A stretch of 64,000 bases of DNA from Streptomyces sp. RFCAC02. GTDB lineage: Bacteria; Actinomycetota; Actinomycetes; Streptomycetales; Streptomycetaceae. The notes below the pieces were generated by a model, which was given only the letters and a program-made list of their open reading frames with translations, did not search any database and was not told the DNA's origin. The stretch lies in assembly GCF_004193175.1 (NCBI RefSeq), contig NZ_SAUH01000001.1:2397501-2461500 (forward strand). The letters run 5' to 3'. A program made the translations under genes and the position numbers. Below, one piece after another: positions 18,748-26,598 of the stretch. Position 1 is the first letter of the stretch. The number at the start of each line of letters is the position of its first letter.

Positions 18748-20150
18748 TCACCGCTGCGGCCAGCGCGCCGCGAACTCGCGCACGCGCGGCTCGGCGCGCA
18801 GCGGTTCGAGGCGCGTGCGGAAGTCGGCGAAGTACTCAGCGCCGCGCCGCGACCGCAGGCCATCCAGCAGTGTGCCGGCCTCGTCGGCGGTGTGGCAGGC
18901 GTGTTCGAGGTCCCCCTCCTGCAACTGGCCGGTCGCCATGAGCAGCAGCCCTATCGCCCGGCGCCGCGCCCGGCCCTCGGGTGGGCGGCGAGCGCCTCGG
19001 CCGCGCGGTCCTGTGCCGCCCGGCCCTGGCCGAGGTCGCGGTGGCAGTGCGCGAGTTCGTCGGCGAGGTAGGCGGAGTCGAAGTGCCGCACCCACGGGGC
19101 GTCGTCGGCTGCCGCGTCGTCGGCCCGCTCCAGCGCGGCGAGGGCGGCGCCGGCGGCCCTGCGGCAGCTCTCCGCGTCGCCGAGCTGGGCGTACCCGCGC
19201 GCCTCGGCGGCCAGGAACAGCGCCTCGGCGCGGGGCGTGACGCGGCCCCTGGCGCCCTCCTGCGCGGCGCGGGCGAGCTGGATCACCTCGCGCGGATTGC
19301 CGAGTTCGGCGGCGAGGTGGCTCATCCCCGCGGCCAGGACGTAGCCGCCGAAGCCGCGGTCGCCGGCGGCCTGGCTGAGCCGCAGCGCCTGGATGTAGTA
19401 CCGCTGGGCGAGGCCGGGCAGGCCGGTGTCGACCGCCATGTAGCCGGCCAGCTCGGTCAGCCGGGCGGCGGCGCGGAACAGCTCGCGGCCGACGGCCTCG
19501 CGGTACGAGCCGCCGAGCAGCCCGGCGACGACACCGCTCAGGTAGTGGACGACGAGGGGCCGCACGTGGCCGGCGCCCCAGCGGCGGTCGAGTTCGACGA
19601 GGGACGCCGTGGTGGCTGCCACCGCCGCCACGTCCGAGGCGCCGACGCGTGGCCCCGAGGCGCGGGCCACCTCCGTGTCGGCGGGCGTGATCAGCCAGTC
19701 CCTGCTGGGCTCGACGAGCGCGGCGGGCGCCACCTGCGTACCGCCGGCGCCGTACGGGTCGGCCGGGCCGCCCCTGGCGTCGCCGCGCACCCCGTCGGAG
19801 CGCCACAGCTCGACGGCCTGCTCGATGCCCTCGGCGAGGCCGGAGGCGAAGTGCAGGCCCACCGAGGCGCCCGGGCGGCGGGAGCTGCCCATGCCGATGT
19901 CGTCCACGCCGACGGGACGGCCCAGCTTGCGGCCCAGGGCCTCGGCGATCACCTCGGGCGCCCGGCCGCGCGGCTGCTGGCCGCGCATCCAGCGGGCGAC
20001 GGACGTCTTGTCGTAGCGGAAGTCGAGGCCGCGTTCGGCCGCGCACATGTTGACGCGGCGGGCGAGTCCGGCGTTGGAGCAGCCCGCCTCCCGGATGAGG
20101 GCGAGCAGCCGCTCGTTCGGCTGGCGGGCGATCAGTGGTCTCGCGGTCAT
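18748..20150 (-). pseudogene. nsdA: NsdA-type regulator, interrupted by a one-base frameshift
   Basis: The first 399 codons (20150 down to 18951) encode an NsdA-like protein: RQPNERLLALIREAGCSNAG, HTH region, DKTSVARWMRGQQPRGR, then TPR-like helices ending DRAAEALAAHP. Frame then runs off to a stop. The expected continuation EGRARRRAIGLLLMATG, down to a stop at 18748, is in another frame. One extra base in the CCC run (GGG at 18979-18981 on +) would join them into about 467 residues. NsdA represses antibiotic production and sporulation in S. coelicolor. It is either a real null allele or a homopolymer sequencing error. The symbol is given for the family; many paralogues exist. Confidence 0.75.
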
Positions 20151-20244
20151 GGTTTTCGACGGCTCCTCAAGGGGGCTGGGCCCGGGACATTCGCGAGCTG
20201 ATCACTGCCCGTCGGTCCTCCGCTCCATCCCGTATGCCCCGTTG

Positions 20245-20297
20245 GTGCACCGGTGCGCCGGGCGTGCGGGACCCCCGCGCGCGCACCGGTGTGCGCC
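20245..20297. promoter_or_regulatory. Paired CACCGGTG palindromes in a divergent promoter region
   Basis: CACCGGTG occurs at 20248-20255 inside GTGCACCGGTGCGCC and at 20284-20291 inside GCGCACCGGTGTGCGCC. The two extended sites are inverted copies, 36 bases apart, between the NsdA-type regulator and the Prim-Pol gene. They may be operators for the HTH regulator. Confidence 0.45.
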
Positions 20298-20328
20298 CGC
20301 CCCGTAACCCGAGTGGAGCAGTCGAGTT

Positions 20329-21021
20329 GTGCTCGGCGTGGAGAACACCTTCCGAGCGGTTCCGGCCGCCGCCGCCGTCCCCCCTGTCGTCAAGGTCCCG
20401 CCGCCGCGGGCGGCTTCACTCGCCGAGCACGCCGTCCGGTACGCAGGTGAGCGGCACTGGGACGTGCTGCCCGGCGCCTGGCTGGAGGACGGCGGCGGCG
20501 TGCTGCGGTGTTCGTGCGCGCTGCCCGCGTGCGACGCGCCGGGCGCGCACCCCACGCGCCCCGACTGGCACGGCCAGGTGACGGGCAGCGCGGCGACGGC
20601 CCGCCGTCTGTGGGAGGAGCACCCCCGGGCGTCCGTCCTGCTGCCCACGGGGCGGCTGTTCGACGTGATCGAGATCGCGGAGGCGGCCGGCTGCCTGGCC
20701 CTCGCGCGGCTGGAGCGCTCCGGGCCGCCGCCGGGGCCGGTCGCCGTGACGCCGCTCGGCACGCTCCAGTTCTACGTGCGCGCGGGGGACGCGCCGCGCG
20801 TGCCGGGGCTGCTGCGCCAGACCGGCTGGGGGCAGGCCGTCGGCGACCTGCGGACCCGGGGCGACGGCGAGTGGGTCGCCGCGCCGCCGACACGTGTCGG
20901 CACGCGCGGGTCTGCGGTGCGCTGGGTACGGCGGCCGGTGCCGGGCCCCGGCGGCATGCCGGAGGCGGCGGCCCTCCTCCCCGCCCTCGCCTACGCCTGC
21001 GCGCAGACCCGGGAGGTCTAG
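20329..21021 (+). CDS. Bifunctional DNA primase/polymerase (Prim-Pol) N-terminal domain protein
   Basis: A 230-residue protein consisting of a Prim-Pol-like domain alone: HAVRYAGERHWDVLPGAWLE, a Cys-rich CSCALPACDAPGAHP segment and FDVIEIAEAAG where the catalytic D-h-D motif would be. The second acidic residue is Glu rather than Asp, and no helicase or primase C-terminal part follows. Stand-alone versions are common in Streptomyces beside an ABC transporter gene and may not be active primases. GGAG lies about 14 bases before the GTG. Confidence 0.75.
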   Translation: MLGVENTFRAVPAAAAVPPVVKVPPPRAASLAEHAVRYAGERHWDVLPGAWLEDGGGVLRCSCALPACDAPGAHPTRPDWHGQVTGSAATARRLWEEHPRASVLLPTGRLFDVIEIAEAAGCLALARLERSGPPPGPVAVTPLGTLQFYVRAGDAPRVPGLLRQTGWGQAVGDLRTRGDGEWVAAPPTRVGTRGSAVRWVRRPVPGPGGMPEAAALLPALAYACAQTREV

Positions 21022-21076
21022 GGTCTGCCCGCCCCCGTAGCCCGGCGGTGCCGGGAGCGGGCTTAGAGTTGCGCGG

Positions 21077-21904
21077 GTGGACAGCGCGAACGGGACGACG
21101 GCAGGCGGCGACGGCACGGCGGACGGGGCGGGTCTCGCCGTCCGCGCACGGGGCCTCGTCAAGCGGTTCGGCGACCGGACGGCCGTCGCCGGGATCGACC
21201 TCGAACTGCCGGCCGGCCGGTTCGTCGGCCTCGTCGGGCCGAACGGCGCGGGCAAGACGACGACGCTGTCCATGGTCACCGGGCTGCTGCGCCCGGACGC
21301 CGGCACCGTGGAGATCGCCGGCCTCGACGTGTGGGCCGACCCGGCGGCGGCGAAGGCGCGCATCGGGGTGCTGCCGGAGGGGCTGCGCCTGTTCGAGCGG
21401 CTCACCGGGCGCGAGACGCTGACGTACCTGGGGCGGCTGCGGGGCCTGCCGGCCGGCGAGGTGGAGCGGCGCGCGGACCAGCTCCTCGACGTGCTGGCGC
21501 TGTCCCCCGCGCAGAACCGGCTGATCGCCGACTACTCGACGGGCATGCGCAAGAAGATCGGGCTCGCCGCCGCCCTGCTGCACGACCCGGAGGTGCTGGT
21601 CCTGGACGAGCCGTTCGAGGGCGTGGACCCGGTGTCGGCGCAGACGATCCGCGGCGTCCTGGAGCGGTACACGGGCGCGGGCGCGACGGTGGTGTTCTCC
21701 AGCCATGTGATGGAGCTGGTGGAGTCGCTGTGCGACTGGGTCGCGGTGCTCGCGGCGGGCCGCATCAGGGCGCACGGGCCGCTCGCGGAGGTGCGCGGGG
21801 GCGCGGAGTCGCTGCAGAGCGCCTTCCTCGATCTGGTGGGCGCCCGGAGCGGCGCCGGCGCCGACGCCCTCGACTGGCTGGGCGCCGGCACGGCCGGCCG
21901 CTGA
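21077..21904 (+). CDS. ABC transporter ATP-binding protein without adjacent permease
   Basis: A 275-residue ATPase of the CcmA/NatA type. It has Walker A GPNGAGKTT, Q-loop-region VLPEGLRLFERLTG, signature YSTGMRKK (in place of LSGGQ), Walker B VLVLDEPFEG and the H-loop SSHVM. Start GTG. From memory a membrane permease gene normally follows in Streptomyces. Here the next gene is an unrelated lipoprotein on the other strand, so the partner is missing or elsewhere. The transported substrate is unknown. Confidence 0.88.
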   Translation: MDSANGTTAGGDGTADGAGLAVRARGLVKRFGDRTAVAGIDLELPAGRFVGLVGPNGAGKTTTLSMVTGLLRPDAGTVEIAGLDVWADPAAAKARIGVLPEGLRLFERLTGRETLTYLGRLRGLPAGEVERRADQLLDVLALSPAQNRLIADYSTGMRKKIGLAAALLHDPEVLVLDEPFEGVDPVSAQTIRGVLERYTGAGATVVFSSHVMELVESLCDWVAVLAAGRIRAHGPLAEVRGGAESLQSAFLDLVGARSGAGADALDWLGAGTAGR

Positions 21905-21924
21905 GGCACGGGGCCGCCGGGCGG

Positions 21925-22770
21925 TCAGACCTCCAGGTCGCCGGGCCCGGGCATGCCGGAGAAGTCCAGGACCAGGCCGGCGGGCGGGGGCTCCACGTCG
22001 ACCGGCAGGTTCCAGTCGTGGAAGGCGACGTCCATGGGGCCTCCGACGTCCATGCCGCGCATCTGGAGGGGGTAGGGCTCACCCTCGGCGGCGACCAGCA
22101 TCGTCGTGGTCCCGTCCAACAGCTCGATGGCCGGCCGGCCGTCGAACGTCGTGTTCTCGCCGCGCTCGACCGGCGAGCCGGGTTCGCCGGTGTCCGTCCG
22201 CATGTCGCCCTGGAGGGCCGCGAGGTCGCACATCTGCAGTTGTGCCGCCATGTCGGGGTCGTCCGGGTCCCCCTTCAGCCAGCGGCCGACGAAGAGTTCG
22301 AGTTCCGCCTCGCCAACGGCTCCTCCCGCGAAGTCCTCCCACATCTGCCGGTCCGGCCTGATCCATACATCGTCGCCCCGGCGGCGCAGCTCGAACTCCC
22401 CCTGTCCGTCCGAGGAGAAGGTGCCGGAGCAGTCGGCGTCCCGGTCGAGGCTGAGGTCCGCCCGCACCACGCCCTGGGGCGTGGTGGTGGTGATGGCCAC
22501 GCGGACGGACTCCGCCTCCGTCAACAACTCCATGGCGCGTTCCGCCAGGGCGGCCGCGTCAGCGCCGAAGCCGGTGCCGGCACCCGTACCGCCGTCGTCC
22601 GCCGCGTCGGTCGCCCCGGTGGTGGGGCGTTCGTCATCGGCGACGAACGCGCCGATCCCGCGCGGGCCCGTGTCGCCGCCACCGCAGGCGGCGAGGGCCG
22701 GCAGCAGGAGCGCGGCGGTCAGCGCGCCCACCGCGCGCGTCCGGCGGCGGCCCCCCGGTCCCGTGTTCAT
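21925..22770 (-). CDS. Secreted lipoprotein, LolA/LppX-like
   Basis: A 281-residue lipoprotein precursor. The signal peptide ends in a lipobox LLLPALAAC with the lipidated Cys at residue 29, followed by a Gly/Asp/Thr linker. The body has alternating beta-rich segments and two conserved Cys (DADCSGTF and LQMCDLA) that could form a disulfide. Size and pattern resemble mycobacterial LppX/LprG lipid-binding lipoproteins; this is a fold-level guess. GAGGGGGAG precedes the ATG. Confidence 0.75.
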   Translation of the reverse strand: MNTGPGGRRRTRAVGALTAALLLPALAACGGGDTGPRGIGAFVADDERPTTGATDAADDGGTGAGTGFGADAAALAERAMELLTEAESVRVAITTTTPQGVVRADLSLDRDADCSGTFSSDGQGEFELRRRGDDVWIRPDRQMWEDFAGGAVGEAELELFVGRWLKGDPDDPDMAAQLQMCDLAALQGDMRTDTGEPGSPVERGENTTFDGRPAIELLDGTTTMLVAAEGEPYPLQMRGMDVGGPMDVAFHDWNLPVDVEPPPAGLVLDFSGMPGPGDLEV

Positions 22771-22951
22771 CGCTGCACCACTCCCCCTCGGCCATGCACA
22801 AGCCATGCCCACGCAATATAAAGATTTTCTTCACACCGTATCAACGCTTTACTTGGGGCCGTTTGCGCTGAACCGCGGCCGAAACCCCCCGTTCGCGTGA
22901 TCGCCACTCAGGATTGGGCGCAGGGGAAGCGGGGAGATATCCGGTCAGGAT

Positions 22952-22989
22952 GAGGCCACCCCGGAGAGCTCGGGGCCCGGGGTGGCCTC
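22952..22989 (-). terminator. Terminator of dmdR1
   Basis: GAGGCCACCCCGG and CCGGGGTGGCCTC form a perfect 13-bp stem, 26 bases past the dmdR1 stop. Confidence 0.75.
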
Positions 22990-23014
22990 GCCCGGTGACC
23001 GGCCCCCGCACGCG

Positions 23015-23707
23015 TCAGCCCTTCGCGACGAAGACATGCATGGCCACGGACGGCTCCAGCTCCGCGGCCTCGCCCCCGCTGCCGACCTGCACGCTGCCCC
23101 CGGCCCCCGTGGAGACGCTGACGGACGCCCCCGGGCGCACGCCCGCGCGCCGCAGTGTCTGCATGACCTGCGCGTCCGTCTGGATCGGCTCGCCGATCCG
23201 CCGGACGACGACCGTCCTGCCCTCGACCGCGTCGAGGTCCGACAGCGCCACCATGCCCTCGCCCAGGAACGGCGCGGGCTCCGCCGCCTCGCCCAGCTCG
23301 GCGAGGCCCGGGATCGGGTTCCCGTAGGGGGACTCGGTGGGGTGGTCGAGCAGCTCCAGGACGCGCCGCTCCACGGCCTCGCTCATCACGTGCTCCCAGC
23401 GACAGGCCTCCGCGTGGACGTGCTCCCACTCCAGGCCGATCACATCCACCAGCAGGCACTCGGCCAGCCGGTGCTTGCGCATGACGCGCTGCGCCAGGCG
23501 ACGGCCCTCGTCCGTCAGCTCCAGGTGCCGGTCGCCGGCGATGGTCAGCAGACCGTCCCGCTCCATGCGGGCCACGGTCTGGCTCACGGTGGGCCCGCTC
23601 TGCTCAAGCCGCTCGGCGATGCGGGCCCGCATCGGGACAACCCCCTCCTCCTCCAGTTCGAGAATGGTGCGGAGGTACATCTCGGTGGTGTCGATGAGTC
23701 CGGACAT
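23015..23707 (-). CDS. dmdR1: DtxR-family iron-dependent regulator DmdR1
   Basis: A 230-residue metal-dependent repressor. It has an HTH (MRARIAERLEQSGPTVSQTVARMERDGLL, residues about 26-55), a dimer/metal domain with conserved DxGRRLA..V..KHRLAE, EWEHVHAEACRWEHVMS (His/Glu/Cys metal ligands) and a C-terminal SH3-like domain. DmdR1 with Fe(II) represses siderophore and iron genes in Streptomyces. From memory it lies beside a SIS-domain gene in S. coelicolor (SCO4394/4393), as here. GAGGGG precedes the ATG. The opposite strand carries a long open frame over the whole gene, as reported for adm in S. coelicolor. Confidence 0.9.
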   Translation of the reverse strand: MSGLIDTTEMYLRTILELEEEGVVPMRARIAERLEQSGPTVSQTVARMERDGLLTIAGDRHLELTDEGRRLAQRVMRKHRLAECLLVDVIGLEWEHVHAEACRWEHVMSEAVERRVLELLDHPTESPYGNPIPGLAELGEAAEPAPFLGEGMVALSDLDAVEGRTVVVRRIGEPIQTDAQVMQTLRRAGVRPGASVSVSTGAGGSVQVGSGGEAAELEPSVAMHVFVAKG

Positions 23708-23814
23708 AAAGCGCCCCTCGATATCTCGTGCGGTGGCCCTGCCATCAATTCTGACGCACGCCAGTGACAACCGGCCCCGATCGTCCTGCCGGACGGCCCG
23801 ACGGCTCCGGGATC

Positions 23815-23844
23815 TTGTGAGCGAGTGGTCCAGACCATTACGGT
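23815..23844 (+). promoter_or_regulatory. Promoter of the SIS gene with a DasR-type operator in its spacer
   Basis: TTGTGA (23815-23820), an 18-base spacer and TACGGT (23839-23844) form a promoter. AGTGGTCCAGACCATT (23824-23839), with the palindrome TGGTCCAGACCA, fills the spacer. It differs from the DasR-responsive element core TGGTCTAGACCA at one base. The GntR-family repressor DasR releases such sites on binding glucosamine-6-phosphate. The site lies 70 bases before the start codon. Confidence 0.7.
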
Positions 23845-23908
23845 GGGCGCGGCCCGCCGCACCGGCGGAGGGCGCCACCCGTTGACGGGCGGAAGGGGAC
23901 CCCCACTC

Positions 23909-24670
23909 ATGAGCGACCGCCCCGGCACCCTCGCCGACCGGTACTTCGACGCCGCCATCGGCCTCATCGGCCGCGTCCGCGAGCAGGAGCGCGACCGCGT
24001 CACCGAGGCCGCCGCACTCATCGCCGACACCGTCTCCGCGGGCGGCCGGATCTTCGTGTACGGCGCGGGGCACTCCGCGCTGCCGGCCCAGGACCTCGTG
24101 TACCGCGCCGGCGGCCTCGCCGTCGTGAACCTCCTCACCGTCCCCGGCACGACCGGCGTCGACATCGTCCCCGCGACCCTCAGCAGCGCCCTCGAACACG
24201 TCGCCGGCCTCGCCACCGCCGTCCTCGACACCGGCCCCGCGCGGGCCGGCGACCTGCTCGTCGTCATATCCCTGTCCGGGCGGAACGTCCTGCCCGTCGA
24301 GATGGCGTCCGGGGCACGGGAGCGCGGCATCACCGTCCTCGGTGTGACGTCCGTCGCCTACGCGGACCTCACCACGTCGCGGCACCCCTCGGGCACCTTC
24401 CTCAAGGACCACTGCGACCTCGTCCTCGACAGCGCGATCCCGTACGGGGACACGACGCTGACCGGCGACGGGATCGGGGCGCCGTTCGCCCCGGCCTCGA
24501 CCGTCGTCACCTGCGCCCTGCTCCAGGCCGTCGTGGCCGAGACCGCCGGCCGGCTCGCCGCGGCCGGCCGCGAACCGCCGCTCCTGCGCTCGGGCAACGT
24601 GGACGGCGGCCTGCAGTGGAACGAACAGGTCGTCGCCGACCACGCCGACCAGGTGCTGTGGTCCCGCTGA
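23909..24670 (+). CDS. SIS-domain protein (phosphosugar isomerase/etherase fold)
   Basis: A 253-residue protein with one SIS domain. GGRIFVYGAGHSALPAQDLVYRAGG and VVISLSGRNVLPVEMASGARERGI are the two phosphosugar-binding loops; SG-N replaces the usual S-S-G-x-T. Proteins of this type act on amino-sugar phosphates such as N-acetylmuramate-6-phosphate or glucosamine-6-phosphate. The dre-like operator in its promoter fits that role. GGAAGGGGA precedes the ATG. It is divergent from dmdR1. Confidence 0.88.
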   Translation: MSDRPGTLADRYFDAAIGLIGRVREQERDRVTEAAALIADTVSAGGRIFVYGAGHSALPAQDLVYRAGGLAVVNLLTVPGTTGVDIVPATLSSALEHVAGLATAVLDTGPARAGDLLVVISLSGRNVLPVEMASGARERGITVLGVTSVAYADLTTSRHPSGTFLKDHCDLVLDSAIPYGDTTLTGDGIGAPFAPASTVVTCALLQAVVAETAGRLAAAGREPPLLRSGNVDGGLQWNEQVVADHADQVLWSR

Positions 24671-24682
24671 CCGCCGCGCCCC

Positions 24683-24848
24683 CCAGGGTCTGTCCGGCGG
24701 ATCTTGCCTGTCTCGCGACGCCGGCTACGGCACCTCGCTGCGTTGCCGTATCGCGCGAATACGACGGGTATGAGCTGCGATCCGGCGCCTTGCGATGCAC
24801 CGCATCCGACGCCGCGAACCGCGACAAGACCCGCCGGACAGACCCTGG
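24683..24848. mobile_element. MITE-like element with 24-bp terminal inverted repeats
   Basis: The ends (24683-24706 and 24825-24848) are inverted repeats matching at 23 of 24 positions, beginning CCAGGGTCTGTCCGGCGG. The 118-base interior has no gene but can fold into smaller hairpins (CGTAT/ATACG and GATGC-ACC-GCATC). GGGTCTGTC ends resemble IS5-type transposon ends seen in Streptomyces (from memory), so a non-autonomous derivative is likely. No clear target-site duplication is visible. Confidence 0.65.
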
Positions 24849-24851
24849 CCG

Positions 24852-26219
24852 TCAGCCCGCCCGGCCGCGCAGCTCCAGGTCCACGGCCGCCGCCGCCCGC
24901 AGCGCCACGTCCTCCCCGTACACCGTGTCGGCGCGGTCGAACGGCCGCCCGGCCCCGCCCCGCAGGAACGTCAGGACGCCCACCTGCCGCCCGAGGCTCC
25001 GCATCGGCACGCACAGCGCGTGCTCCACGCCCTGCGGCCAGCGGTGGTCCGCCGCCCAGCCGGACCGCACCCCGCCGCCCGTCACGCGCACGGCCAGCCC
25101 CCGGTCCCACGCCTGGAGCACCGGGTGACCCGCGCGGTACCCGACCGGCACGCCCCGCGTCGCCGAGGCAGGCGCCCCGAACTCCCCCGGCGTCTCCGCG
25201 AGCCGCACGAACGCGTCGCCGCCCGCCGCCACGTCGAGCAGCGCGTGGTCGGCGAAGCCGGGCAGCGCGAAGTGCAGGTGCAGGACGGCGGCCTCCATCG
25301 GGTCGCGGCACTCGGCCGCCGCCCGCGCCGCCCGCGTGAGCTGGCTGTCCCTGAACCGGCGCCGGGCCGCCGCCTGCGCCCCGAGCCGCGCCCGCGTCAC
25401 GTCCTCGAACAGCCAGGCCACGCCGAGTGGCGCCGGATCGCCGCCGGGCGCGGCCAGCCGCAGGAAGCCGCTGAGCAGGCAGCGGCGGGGCGACCCGCCG
25501 AGCCCGGCACCGGCGTGCACCGGGTCGGCGAACGCCCCCTCCCGCGCGCCGGCGTCCTGCGGGGCGAGCCACAGGTCGACGGGGCCGCCCGGCGGGTGCC
25601 CGGCCAGGGTGTGCTCGACGGCGCTCTCCAGTTCCTCGATGCCGCCGGCGAACGACTCGGCGAGCGGGTCGCCCAGCAGGTCCTCGGGCGGCAGCTCCAG
25701 GACGCGGGCCGCCCGGGCGTTGACGGACAGGACCCGCAGGTCCGCGTCGAGGACGACGACGGCCCACGGCGAGTCGCCGAGGAGCGCGGCGGCGAGCGCG
25801 GCGTCGCGCTCCCTGCCGAACCGGGCGCCCGCCTCGCCGAAGGCGCAGTACGCCCCGGCCGGGTGCCCCTCGCCGTCCAGCAGGGGCGTGGTCGTGGCGC
25901 GGACGAGGACCCGTCCGCCGTCACGCCGCAGCAGCGCGAACTCGTCGGTGCGCCGGGTGCCCGGCGGAACGGTCAGGAGGCGGTCGCGGACGTGCGGCTC
26001 GTCGGCCTCCCGGACGGCCCAGCCGCCGAGTGACGCGCGCCCCACGGCCTCCGCGCCAGGCCAGCCGAGGAGCCGTTCGGCGTGCCGGTTCCAGTGGGTC
26101 ACACGGCCGGTGCCGTCCACGGCGAACAGCGCGGTGTCGAGTCCGTCGAGCAGCGCGGGCAGCATCCGGTCGCCGGACGCTATGCCGGACGCGCCGGACA
26201 TGCGGGAAGAGGTGGTCAC
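24852..26219 (-). CDS. PAS-PAS-GAF sensory protein without an output domain
   Basis: A 455-residue protein. A first PAS domain covers about residues 18-130 (LPALLDGLDTALFAVDGTGRVTHWN) and a second about 140-280 (LGDSPWAVVVLDADLRVLSVN). A GAF-like domain ends the protein (GVEHALCVPMRSLGRQVGVLTFLRG). The layout matches the sensory half of Streptomyces PAS/GAF/PP2C phosphatases, but it stops before any phosphatase or kinase domain. GGGGG lies upstream of the GTG. It may act by protein contact or be a shortened relative of those phosphatases. The MITE-like element ends four bases past its stop, so truncation by insertion is possible. Confidence 0.72.
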   Translation of the reverse strand: MTTSSRMSGASGIASGDRMLPALLDGLDTALFAVDGTGRVTHWNRHAERLLGWPGAEAVGRASLGGWAVREADEPHVRDRLLTVPPGTRRTDEFALLRRDGGRVLVRATTTPLLDGEGHPAGAYCAFGEAGARFGRERDAALAAALLGDSPWAVVVLDADLRVLSVNARAARVLELPPEDLLGDPLAESFAGGIEELESAVEHTLAGHPPGGPVDLWLAPQDAGAREGAFADPVHAGAGLGGSPRRCLLSGFLRLAAPGGDPAPLGVAWLFEDVTRARLGAQAAARRRFRDSQLTRAARAAAECRDPMEAAVLHLHFALPGFADHALLDVAAGGDAFVRLAETPGEFGAPASATRGVPVGYRAGHPVLQAWDRGLAVRVTGGGVRSGWAADHRWPQGVEHALCVPMRSLGRQVGVLTFLRGGAGRPFDRADTVYGEDVALRAAAAVDLELRGRAG

Positions 26220-26407
26220 CTGTATACCCCCAGCACAACAGGAGATGTCGCGCGCCGGTCGCGGACGCGCGCGGACCATTCAACTGCATCGTGACGGCCG
26301 TCACACGCCGTTCGCCGGGATCGATCCGCCAGGGGCGAAAATCGTTTGGCGCTCCCCCGGGGCACCGCCTACGGTGGCCGTACACGAGAAGGGAGGTGGT
26401 TCGGCAG

Positions 26408-26446
26408 ATGTGTGATTACCGGACGCGTGAGGTGACTGCGGCCTGA
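26408..26446 (+). CDS. Micro-ORF MCDYRTREVTAA
   Basis: Twelve codons, ATG to TGA, with GGGAGGTGG eight bases upstream, one of the best Shine-Dalgarno sites in the window. I do not recognise the peptide. It lies in a candidate monocistronic transcript, not ahead of another gene, so attenuation of a downstream operon is unlikely. Confidence 0.4.
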   Translation: MCDYRTREVTAA

Positions 26447-26500
26447 CGGCCGACGTCCCACGTGGCGCCGGCTGAGCCGGCCAATCCCATGCAGTCACCC

Positions 26501-26580
26501 GATCCGCGGGCCGCCGGTCGTCCGGCCGGCTCCTCTGCGGCGCCCGGCGCCCGGAGGACCAAGGCCCGCGGATCGTCCTT
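26501..26580 (+). terminator. Long structured terminator
   Basis: GATCCGCGGGCC (26501-26512) pairs perfectly with GGCCCGCGGATC (26563-26574), an inner GGTCGTCCGG/CCGGAGGACC arm pairs with one mismatch, and GTCCTTTTCC follows on the + strand. It also lies just beyond the pdxH stop on the other strand. Confidence 0.75.
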
Positions 26581-26598
26581 TTCCGGGGGGTGCGCCCG

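Larger units (their letters stand above)
26346..26585 (+). ncRNA. Candidate short transcript carrying a 12-residue ORF
   Basis: A promoter TTGGCG-N18-TACGGT (26346-26375) is followed by the ribosome site GGGAGGTGG (26391-26399), the micro-ORF at 26408 and a strong terminator at 26501-26580. The resulting RNA would be about 200 nt. Nothing else is coded on this strand until phzF. It is either a small RNA, a leader-peptide unit or a micro-protein gene. Confidence 0.45.
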
